NCBI GenBank assembly: GCA_025997595.1
Contig: BNUU01000008.1
Location: 1-57,663 of the forward strand
Reading direction: 5' to 3'
DNA: 57,663 bases
Origin: Spirochaetia bacterium
GTDB taxonomy: Bacteria; Spirochaetota; Spirochaetia; Treponematales; Breznakiellaceae
Below the pieces are notes generated by a model that was not told the DNA's origin, made no database searches, and saw nothing but the letters and a program-made list of their open reading frames with translations. Both the position numbers and the translations under genes were made by a program. Of the stretch, positions 15,812 through 23,081 are shown piece by piece. Position 1 is the first letter of the stretch. Each line of letters opens with the position of its first letter.

Positions 15812-17089
15812 ATGCCTACCGTTTCATTTCCCTACGGGAAAGAATTTTTAAAGTATACCATTCCCGACGCCAGATTTAAGGGCGAGCTTGTTTCCCAGAT
15901 GCACCACTACCATGCGGATCGCAGTGAGGAAGCCCTGGTGGATGACTGCCTGGCCAATCCCATCGGAACTCCCCGCCTTTCAGTCATGGCGGAGGGCAAG
16001 AAAAAAATCGTCCTCATCGCCAGCGATCATACCCGGCCGGTGCCCAGCAAAATCATCGTGCCCCGTATGCTGGCGGAAATTCGCAAGGGCAACCCCGAAG
16101 CGGATGTTACCATCCTGGTAGCCACCGGCTGCCACCGGGAAACCACCCCTGAGGAACTGGAGGGCAAATTCGGCCCTGAGATCTTCAGGAAAGAGAAGAT
16201 CCTGGTCCATGACTGCGATTCCCCTGATATGGTCTACCTGGGCAAACTTCCCTCCGGGGGCGAGCTTATCGTCAACCGTCTCGCGGCGGAAGCGGATCTG
16301 CTGGCAGCGGAAGGGTTCATCGAACCCCATTTCTTCGCGGGCTTTTCGGGGGGGCGGAAAAGCGTGCTCCCCGGCATAGCCAGCCGCAAAACCGTGGTGT
16401 ACAACCACAACGCGGAATTTGTCGCCCATGAAAAGGCCCGTACCGGAATCATTGAGGGGAACCCCATCCACGCGGACATGCTCTACGCCGCCCGTACAGC
16501 CCGCCTGGCCTTTATCTGCAATGTGGTTATCAACGCTGAAAAAAAGGTGATCTTCGCCGCGTCGGGGGACTGTGACTTGGCCCACCGGAAGGGCGCCGAT
16601 TTTCTTGCCGGCAAATGCGGCGTAAAAGCGTCCATGGCGGATATCGCCATTTCCACTAACGGCGGCTACCCCCTGGATCAGAACATCTACCAGGCCGTCA
16701 AGGGAATGACCGCCGCTGAGGCGTCGGTTAAAAAGGGCGGCGTGATCATCATGCTCTCCAAATCCGATGACGGCCATGGGGCGCCTGAATTCTACAAGAC
16801 CTTCGCCGAGGAAAAAAACCTGGAGCGTATGCTGGACACCTTCATGAAAACCCCCAAGGAAAGCACCAGGGTCGATCAATGGCAGTCCCAGATCTTTGCC
16901 CGCGTATTGCGGCATGCCAGGGTAATCTTTGTTTCCGATGCGGCTGACGGGATGGTTCGTGATTTCCACATGATTCCCGCCCATTCCATTGAGGAAGCGG
17001 TGAAAAAAGCGGAGGAGCTTCTGGGGAAAAGGGATGCTTCCATCGTAACCATCCCTGACGGCGTGGCGGTAATGGTAAACCAGGCATGA
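15812..17089 (+). CDS. LarA-family nickel-dependent racemase/epimerase
   Basis: 425 residues. DHTRPVP (Asp72/Arg75 positions of Lactobacillus LarA), ATGCHRE (His108), FIEPHFFAGFSGGRKSVLPG (His174 and the cofactor-tethering Lys184) and PLDQNIYQAVKGM (Gln295/Lys298) are all present. LarA uses a nickel pincer nucleotide cofactor made by LarB/C/E, which are not encoded here. The family also racemises or epimerises 2-hydroxy acids other than lactate, so the substrate is open. Likely operonic with the Fe-ADH. Confidence 0.85.
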   Translation: MPTVSFPYGKEFLKYTIPDARFKGELVSQMHHYHADRSEEALVDDCLANPIGTPRLSVMAEGKKKIVLIASDHTRPVPSKIIVPRMLAEIRKGNPEADVTILVATGCHRETTPEELEGKFGPEIFRKEKILVHDCDSPDMVYLGKLPSGGELIVNRLAAEADLLAAEGFIEPHFFAGFSGGRKSVLPGIASRKTVVYNHNAEFVAHEKARTGIIEGNPIHADMLYAARTARLAFICNVVINAEKKVIFAASGDCDLAHRKGADFLAGKCGVKASMADIAISTNGGYPLDQNIYQAVKGMTAAEASVKKGGVIIMLSKSDDGHGAPEFYKTFAEEKNLERMLDTFMKTPKESTRVDQWQSQIFARVLRHARVIFVSDAADGMVRDFHMIPAHSIEEAVKKAEELLGKRDASIVTIPDGVAVMVNQA

Positions 17090-17157
17090 ATATCTTGTTG
17101 ACGCCTGTGCCCTTGACGCAAAGGTGTAAATCCCCCATTATTACCTAAAGGCTTTGA

Positions 17158-17410
17158 CGGAGACGAGTAAGCTTTATACCGGATGGGTAAAACCAGGGGT
17201 TTTACCCCAGAGAGACCGCGCCGTGGAACATTCGTTCCTGAGCTGCAAGCGCGGTTATCCAGGAATTGTTGAAAACCACTCCCGAGCTGTCCGCCGGAAC
17301 AGAAATCAGTATGGCAGGCCGTAAATCCCCGTTAAGGATGATGAGAGCGCCCCCCGTCATGGGGCGGCGAAAGCAGGGTGGTACCGCGGACCGTTTTCCG
17401 GTTCGTCCCC
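17158..17410 (+). promoter_or_regulatory. T-box riboswitch, threonine type
   Basis: The leader of thrS carries the hallmark T-box sequence AGGGTGGTACCGCG at 17375-17388, an AGTA element in the 5' side of Stem I (17166-17169) and GAAA-ACC-A at 17272-17278, where ACC is a threonine specifier codon followed by the usual purine. GAGCTGCAAG (17240-17249) fits the conserved Stem I distal region. T-boxes sense uncharged tRNA, here tRNA-Thr. After the T-box a GCGGAC/GTCC-CCGC hairpin forms, but there is no T-run. The thrS ribosome-binding region contains GGTACC, complementary to the T-box core, so translational control is possible. Confidence 0.85.
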
Positions 17411-17437
17411 GCATAGTTCTATTACAGAGGTACCAAA

Positions 17438-19312
17438 ATGTCCGACGCCAAAATTGATCCTAAATCTGATCCCAAAAACGAAAAATCGCAGGCAGGCGAC
17501 AGGCTTGCCACCATCCGTCATTCCGTAAGCCACATCATGGCCGAAGCGGTCACCCGGCTCTTTCCGGGGACCAAGGTCGCCATCGGCCCTGCGGTGGAGA
17601 ACGGCTTCTACTACGATTTCCAGTTTCCCGCAGCGAAGGACGGTAAAGCGCCCCTGGTTGCCGAGGACCTGCCCAAGATTGAGGCGGAGATGAAGAAGAT
17701 CATCGACAGCCGGGAAGACTTTGTGCGGGTCGCCGTGAGCCGGGAGGAAGCGCTCAGGCGATTTGCCGCAGAGGAATTCAAGACCGAGCTGATCAACGAA
17801 CTCCCAGGGGATGCCTCAGCATCCACACCGGATGCCGAGGTATCCGCACCGGATGCCGACGCATCCTCAATCACCGTCTATGAACAGAAAAGCGCCGACG
17901 GCAAAGTGCAGTGGTATGACCTTTGCCGGGGGCCCCATGTGCAGAATACCCGCGAGATCAACTCCGCCGCCTTCAAGCTGATGAGCATCGCCGGGGCCTA
18001 CTGGCGGGGGGATGAGAAACGGCCCATGCTCACCCGGATCTACGGCACGGCCTGGGAAAATCCCAAGGACCTCAAGGCCTACCTCACCTTCCTTGATGAA
18101 GTGGAAAAGCGGGATCACCGCCGGGTGGGGAAGGAGATGGACCTCTACTCGATCCACGAGGAAGCGGGGGCAGGGCTCATCTACTGGCACCCGAACGGCG
18201 GGCGCATGCGGGTGGCTATCGAGGATTTCTGGCGCAAGGAACACTACCGCAACGGCTACGAAATTCTCTACACCCCCCACATCGGCAAATCCTGGCTCTG
18301 GGAGACCTCCGGGCATCTGGGATTTTACAAGGGGAACATGTATTCCCCCATGGAGATCGACAAACAGGACTACATCATCAAACCGATGAACTGCCCCTTC
18401 CACATTATGATCTACAAGAACTCAGGCCGCAGTTACCGGGACCTGCCCCTGCGCTGGGCGGAGCTGGGCACGGTGTACCGCTACGAACGCTCCGGGGTGC
18501 TCCACGGGCTCCTGCGGGTCCGGGGCTTTACCCAGGACGATGCCCACATCTTCTGTACCCCTGAACAGATCGAGGGTGAAATCCGGGAGGTGCTGCGCTT
18601 CAGTTTGAAGATATGGAAGATATTCGGCTTTAAGGACATTAAGGCGTATTTGGCCACCAAACCTGCGGAATCCGTGGGTGCGCAGAGCCGCTGGGATCAG
18701 GCATTAGAATCACTGCGAAAGGCCGTCACCGCCGAGGGGCTTGAGTATGAAATTGACGAGGGGGGCGGCGCGTTTTACGGTCCCAAGATCGACCTCAAAA
18801 TAAAGGACGCCCTGGGCCGCGAATGGCAGATGACAACGATACAGTTTGACTTCAACGAGCCTGAGCGTTTTGACATGACCTACGTTGACGCCGACGGTCA
18901 GCACAAGCGGCCCTACATGGTACACCGGGCCCTGCTGGGATCACTGGAACGGTTTTTCGGGGTGCTCATCGAACACTTCGGCGGCGCCTTCCCCGTGTGG
19001 ATCGCACCGGAACAGATCGCCGTGATCCCCGTGGCGGAAAATTTTAACGATTACGCAAAGAAGGTTGCGGCGGAACTCAAGGCCCGGGATCTCAGGGTTA
19101 CTGCGGAACTGGACGACGGCAGACTCAACGCAAAAATCCGGGATTGTCAAAACCGTAAAATTCCCTATATGTTGGTGGTAGGCCAAAGGGAAGCCGACGA
19201 AGAAACGGTTTCCATCAGGCTGCGTGACGGAAAGCAGCTTCCCGCCATGAAGGTTGCCGAATTCGCCGACTATGCGGCGGATAAGGCCGCCACACAATCA
19301 CTGGAACTGTAA
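17438..19312 (+). CDS. thrS: threonyl-tRNA synthetase without TGS domain
   Basis: 624 residues. The editing domain has HSVSH (H28/H32) and CRGPH; the catalytic domain has the zinc ligands in NCPFH, DDAHIF and MVHRALLG; an anticodon-binding domain ends the protein. The N-terminal TGS domain of E. coli ThrRS is absent: the protein begins just before the editing domain. A low-complexity D/A/S insert (about residues 128-146) separates the halves of the editing domain. Expression is probably controlled by the T-box leader, and an intrinsic terminator follows. Confidence 0.95.
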   Translation: MSDAKIDPKSDPKNEKSQAGDRLATIRHSVSHIMAEAVTRLFPGTKVAIGPAVENGFYYDFQFPAAKDGKAPLVAEDLPKIEAEMKKIIDSREDFVRVAVSREEALRRFAAEEFKTELINELPGDASASTPDAEVSAPDADASSITVYEQKSADGKVQWYDLCRGPHVQNTREINSAAFKLMSIAGAYWRGDEKRPMLTRIYGTAWENPKDLKAYLTFLDEVEKRDHRRVGKEMDLYSIHEEAGAGLIYWHPNGGRMRVAIEDFWRKEHYRNGYEILYTPHIGKSWLWETSGHLGFYKGNMYSPMEIDKQDYIIKPMNCPFHIMIYKNSGRSYRDLPLRWAELGTVYRYERSGVLHGLLRVRGFTQDDAHIFCTPEQIEGEIREVLRFSLKIWKIFGFKDIKAYLATKPAESVGAQSRWDQALESLRKAVTAEGLEYEIDEGGGAFYGPKIDLKIKDALGREWQMTTIQFDFNEPERFDMTYVDADGQHKRPYMVHRALLGSLERFFGVLIEHFGGAFPVWIAPEQIAVIPVAENFNDYAKKVAAELKARDLRVTAELDDGRLNAKIRDCQNRKIPYMLVVGQREADEETVSIRLRDGKQLPAMKVAEFADYAADKAATQSLEL

Positions 19313-19351
19313 ATCGTTAAAGCAAGGCAAGCGGTAAAACTCTTGTGCAGG

Positions 19352-19378
19352 GGCCCTCCTTTTTGGAGGGCCTTTTTT
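19352..19378 (+). terminator. thrS intrinsic terminator
   Basis: GGCCCTCC-TTTTT-GGAGGGCC followed by six T. Confidence 0.9.
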
Positions 19379-19521
19379 ATTAAAACATCGCATATTTCCG
19401 ACTTTCAAATGTAAGATTTTTCTTGACTATTTTTGTAAAAATTGTACTTTATAGATAAGGGTGATGTTAAAATCACCTAACAGGCAGCGCTACTGACCAA
19501 TATACAAGAGAGGAAATACTC

Positions 19522-20286
19522 ATGACAAACAGGCATACCAGAATTCTTGAAGCCTTATCCCGGACTCAACGTATCGAAGTAACCGCACTGGCGGACATGC
19601 TGGATGTCTCACAGGTAACCGTGCGCAAAGATTTGGATCAGCTTGAAGGGCAGAGACTGATCCGCCGCGAGCATGGATATGCGTGCATCGATTTGACCGA
19701 TGATGTGGAGAATCGCATGGCCTATCATTACGACACCAAAAAGCGCATTGCCCAGGCGGCGGCGCAGACCGTGGAAGACGGCGAGACGGTGATGATCGAA
19801 TCCGGTTCCTGCTGCGCCCTTCTTGCGGAGGAAATTGCCAATACCCTGCGGGATGTTACCATCGTTACCAATTCTGTGTTCATCGCGAATCATATCCGCT
19901 ATGCGCCCTACACAAAGGTGATTCTGCTGGGGGGCTATTACCAGAGTGAATCCCAGGTAACGGTGGGACCCATGACCCGTAAATGCGGCGAGGTATTTTT
20001 GTCCGACAAATTTTTTATCGGCGCCAACGGCTTCTCCGAATGCTTCGGCTTTACCGGCAAGGACCACATGCGGGCGCAGACGATCCGGGATCTGGCGGAA
20101 CAGGCCCGGCAGATTCTGGTCCTCACCGAATCGGAAAAATTCAGCCGCCAGGGCGTGGTCAGCCTCGTGCGTACCGAGAACCTGACCGCAGTCTACACGG
20201 ACAACAATATACCCCAGGACATCGAGGCCTTTTTGCAGGAGAAGGATGTTGAGGTCCACAAAGTTCCGGAGCACGTGGAGATGTAG
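19522..20286 (+). CDS. DeoR/GlpR-family transcriptional regulator
   Basis: 254 residues. The N-terminal DeoR helix-turn-helix contains VTALADMLDVSQVTVRKDLD (about residues 19-38), and the C-terminal sugar-phosphate sensor domain has the VIESGS-like MIESGSCC loop and TNSVFIANHI. Such regulators usually control sugar or polyol operons and respond to phosphosugars. No sugar genes are adjacent; the dha/tkt operon at 4.5 kb is a possible distant target (speculative). GAGAGG precedes the ATG. Confidence 0.88.
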   Translation: MTNRHTRILEALSRTQRIEVTALADMLDVSQVTVRKDLDQLEGQRLIRREHGYACIDLTDDVENRMAYHYDTKKRIAQAAAQTVEDGETVMIESGSCCALLAEEIANTLRDVTIVTNSVFIANHIRYAPYTKVILLGGYYQSESQVTVGPMTRKCGEVFLSDKFFIGANGFSECFGFTGKDHMRAQTIRDLAEQARQILVLTESEKFSRQGVVSLVRTENLTAVYTDNNIPQDIEAFLQEKDVEVHKVPEHVEM

Positions 20287-20302
20287 CGCAAAGAAAACCG
20301 GC

Positions 20303-21019
20303 CTAAGGATCGGAATTTTCAAAAGGATCGGAATTTTCCAAAAAATGCCGAATGACGCCTGATGAGAACCCTTCCTGCTTCAGCTTGAACTTCAGGGAAG
20401 AAATGTCCACGGCTTTTGGTTCGCCCTCAAGAGGGGAACCGCGAACCGAAGATTCGACGCTGCTTCGCAGCTCAGTTGAGGTCCCAAGGGGAGTAAGGAG
20501 GCGGTTTTTTGCGATATAACGGTCAAGAAGCATCTTTTCGGCTTCAAAATTGAGAGCTGATTTTAGGGCACTATCCGCCACAGCCCGATCAATCCCCCGG
20601 CTGCGGAGGCCCATAAGAAGTTTCCGGGGGGGATCGGAGCGGCGGTTAAGCCGGGACTGGAGCCAGAGCCGGGCAAACCGGCGGTCATCCACGATTTCCA
20701 ACTCCGAGAGCCGGGCTATGACCGCCCGGACACAGGCCGTCTGGTGGCCCCCCTTCTCCAGCTTGCGGGAAAGGCCGAAAACGCACTGCTCCGCCCGGGC
20801 AACCAGGCCGAGGGCGGCTTTTTCCGCCCGCAGACAGGCTGCGGCAAAGCGGAAGGCCTCCGCTTCATCGGCGGAGATTTCGGTTCCGTTTCCATACCGG
20901 GAATCATCAAAAAATACCGGGGATACATAACAGGTTTTGAAGGAAAAAAGGGAGCCATCGGAAAGCTCTATGCGTTGAAGGTCCGCGCCGGAACCGGACT
21001 TTATGGAAACTACTGTCAT
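20303..21019 (-). CDS. recX: RecX-family regulator of RecA
   Basis: 238 residues from ATG 21019 (MTVVSIKSGSGADL). Helical three-repeat layout with ALGLVARAEQCVFGLSRKL and DDRRFARLWLQSRLNR typical of RecX, which inhibits RecA filament extension. A palindromic element is inserted in frame near the C-terminus, encoding SSVRGSPLEGEP, and the gene ends in a tandem 17-base repeat (ENSDP twice). The GGGGG ribosome-binding site forms part of the base stem of the long palindrome upstream (21026-21193). It is the last gene of an apparent rplM-rpsI-recX run on the minus strand. Confidence 0.75.
   Translation of the reverse strand: MTVVSIKSGSGADLQRIELSDGSLFSFKTCYVSPVFFDDSRYGNGTEISADEAEAFRFAAACLRAEKAALGLVARAEQCVFGLSRKLEKGGHQTACVRAVIARLSELEIVDDRRFARLWLQSRLNRRSDPPRKLLMGLRSRGIDRAVADSALKSALNFEAEKMLLDRYIAKNRLLTPLGTSTELRSSVESSVRGSPLEGEPKAVDISSLKFKLKQEGFSSGVIRHFLENSDPFENSDP
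20425..20480 (-). repeat. in-frame palindromic repeat unit (recX)
   Basis: On the coding strand a GCTGC-GAA-GCAGC hairpin and a CGAA/TTCG pair are followed by GCGGTTCCCCTCTTGA, the same core found in the pseudokinase and M15 peptidase genes. It encodes a VRGSPLE peptide. Confidence 0.65.
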
Positions 21020-21025
21020 GTAAAC

Positions 21026-21193
21026 CCCCAGCCCCCATACAACCGTGCTGTCCCGCGGACACACAAGAACAATGTCGGGGGTCCTGGTACAGGAAGCCAT
21101 GTCCTGCTACGCAGGCCACGGCTTCCTGTACCACCCCCTCCGCCTTTATTGCAGGTGTGCCCGCAATAAACTCCGGTTGTATAGGGGCTGGGG
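21026..21193. repeat. nested four-stem palindromic element, copy 1
   Basis: P1: 21026-21045 pairs with 21174-21193 (20 positions, one mismatch). P2: GCGGACACAC (21055-21064) with GTGTGCCCGC (21155-21164). P3: GGTACAGGAAGCCATG (21086-21101) with 21117-21132 (one G-T wobble). P4: CCTGC-TAC-GCAGG. The joints GGGGGTCCT and the ACC-ACCCCC region with GCCTTT and CAGGTG are shared with copy 2 at 54865-55026, although the stem sequences differ. It lies between rpsI and recX, 7 bases before the recX start. No match to a known RNA family was recognised. Confidence 0.8.
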
Positions 21194-21265
21194 CCTTTGC
21201 CGGAAATTAGGAAAGCACTTTTCTACCGGGCGCTATTCTAGCATACGGTATTCTACCGAGCGCTT

Positions 21266-21658
21266 TTAGCGCTTGGAGAACTGGAAGCGGCGGCGGGCGC
21301 CGGCCTGGCCGTATTTTTTCCGTTCCACCATCCGGGAGTCACGGGTAAGGTAACCGTTGCTTCGCAGGCTGGTATAGTTGGTCTGATCCACCTGGCAGAG
21401 GGCCCGGGAAAGGCCGTGGCGACAGGCGCCGGCCTGGCCGTTGGAACCGCCGCCGTATACGTTTATCAGAATATCGAACTTGTTTTCGTTGGCAGTCACC
21501 ATCAGGGGCTGGCGGACCATCTGGGCGTGTTCCCCCTGGGGAAAATATTGGGCCAATTCCTTGCCGTTTACTACGATTTTACCGCTTCCGTCCCGGACAT
21601 ACACCCGTGCGACCGAGGTTTTCCGTCTGCCCGTACCAATACCAAGATTCTTAACCAT
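21266..21658 (-). CDS. rpsI: 30S ribosomal protein S9
   Basis: 130 residues: GTGRRKTSVARVYVRDGSGK near the N-terminus, VYGGGSNGQAGACRHGLSRA in the middle and the basic tail KKYGQAGARRRFQFSKR that reaches the P-site tRNA. It follows rplM after 17 bases, the standard ribosomal pair. Confidence 0.97.
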   Translation of the reverse strand: MVKNLGIGTGRRKTSVARVYVRDGSGKIVVNGKELAQYFPQGEHAQMVRQPLMVTANENKFDILINVYGGGSNGQAGACRHGLSRALCQVDQTNYTSLRSNGYLTRDSRMVERKKYGQAGARRRFQFSKR

Positions 21659-21675
21659 TTCTCATTTACCCCTTA

Positions 21676-22104
21676 TCATAAGTCAATAGCCGTAGGATTC
21701 TGAGCCGCATGGGGATGTTCCGCCCCGGCATAGACCTTAACGTTATTCAAGAGCTTCCGGCCCAGGGGCCCCTTGGGAAGCATGCCCTTAATAGCCAATT
21801 CCAGCGGGGCCGAGGGATGACGGGCCGCAAGTTTCTCGTACGTATCGGACTTGAGCCCCCCGACATAACCGGAATGCCGGTAATACAGCTTCTGCTGGGC
21901 CTTGCGGCCGGTTACGACGATCTTGCCGGCATTGACCACCACAACAAAATCCCCTACTTCCTGATGGGGAGCGTACACCGCCTTCTCTTTTCCCCTGACA
22001 ATGGATGCCGCCCTGGCTGCAACCCGGCCCAAAACCTTGCCTTCGGCATCAATAACGAACCATTTCCGTTCCACCACTGCGGGTTTTACAAATTCAGTCT
22101 TCAT
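21676..22104 (-). CDS. rplM: 50S ribosomal protein L13
   Basis: 142 residues from the ATG preceded by GAAGG. WFVIDAEGKVLGRVAARAAS, the GDFVVVVNAGKIVVTG strand and HPSAPLELAIKGMLPKGPLG are diagnostic. Standard length for the family. Confidence 0.97.
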   Translation of the reverse strand: MKTEFVKPAVVERKWFVIDAEGKVLGRVAARAASIVRGKEKAVYAPHQEVGDFVVVVNAGKIVVTGRKAQQKLYYRHSGYVGGLKSDTYEKLAARHPSAPLELAIKGMLPKGPLGRKLLNNVKVYAGAEHPHAAQNPTAIDL

Positions 22105-22169
22105 GTATATAACCTTCTCAAAAAATTTACGAGGTGAAACAATATCTTGCCATAAACGGGATATTTGTG

Positions 22170-23081
22170 TCAAGCATCTTTCAATACTTCGCTGAGCAGT
22201 TCCGCAAGTTTGGCTTCCTCGCCGGGGGACATGATCCCCGGCAGGATCAGGGGTTCACGGGGGCTGGGGGGCAGGAGGAAGCCGGCGTCCAGGAAACGGC
22301 GAAACAGGGCGGCATAGGAGTCTGCACTAAGGGCGGGGATGTGGGTCAGGTATATACCCCGGCGGCGCCAGGTTTTTGCGAGAAATTCGCCGGAACGTGC
22401 CCCCGGGGCCTGCCTCCCGGGGCCGCCGTAGAGGACCTTGTTGATTTTTGGGAAAACCGTGCTACCCCGTTCGGGGGCGGCGATGAGGTCGTAGATGCCG
22501 CGGGTGGCGGCGGCAAGAATCAGCGGACTGATGATGTCCGAGGGCAGGAACTCGGAGGACCGGCTTTCTTCCATTACGAGAACCTGCGGGGAAAGGGACC
22601 AGGGGAGGATGGGGATGAGGATTGGATTTCCGGCGAAGTTTTTTCCGGGAGAAGCTGTGGCGGCGGCGGTTCCGGGGTTGTCCAGGAAGGGACGCCAGAG
22701 GGAGATGCGGTGGCCGGAAACGGTGCCTGGCACCACTGCGGGATCGGGGATGGGATCGCCGCCTTTCAGGGAGAAACCGGCGCTTTCCAGGGCGCGGTGC
22801 AGGGAGGCGTCATCGGCGTAGATGCGGAAAATTTTGTCCGGGAACAGTTTGGACAGGGCTTTGACAAGGCGCTTTTCCAGGGGATGGGGGAAGGGAGACA
22901 TAAGACCCCGGTTGGCGGCATTTTTCAGTTCCCGCAGCAGATTCGGCGGGGTATGGCCCAGAACGGCCCGGCCGCCGTGCTGCCAAAGGTCCACGAAACG
23001 CCGCCCCCCTTCGGTGTAAAGCCGGAATTCCCTGGCCCGGAGCACCGGGGGCAAGAGCCGCAGCAGATCCGTTTCAGCCAT
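22170..23081 (-). CDS. PLP-transferase-fold-like protein, probably inactive
   Basis: 303 residues. The start (EFRLYTEGGRRFVDLWQHGG and RAVLGHTPPNLL) resembles the N-terminus of class III aminotransferases and glutamate-1-semialdehyde mutases, but the PLP-binding lysine segment and the usual Asp are not recognisable, and the protein is 100 or more residues too short. It begins directly at the uvrD stop and is probably cotranslated with it. A spirochete-specific degenerate aminotransferase is the best description; function unknown. Confidence 0.5.
   Translation of the reverse strand: MAETDLLRLLPPVLRAREFRLYTEGGRRFVDLWQHGGRAVLGHTPPNLLRELKNAANRGLMSPFPHPLEKRLVKALSKLFPDKIFRIYADDASLHRALESAGFSLKGGDPIPDPAVVPGTVSGHRISLWRPFLDNPGTAAATASPGKNFAGNPILIPILPWSLSPQVLVMEESRSSEFLPSDIISPLILAAATRGIYDLIAAPERGSTVFPKINKVLYGGPGRQAPGARSGEFLAKTWRRRGIYLTHIPALSADSYAALFRRFLDAGFLLPPSPREPLILPGIMSPGEEAKLAELLSEVLKDA

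Noticed and set aside
21026..21193. Nested palindrome as an integron attC site
   Set aside because: The ends lack paired RYYYAAC/GTTRRRY core sites in either copy, and no integrase or cassette array is nearby.
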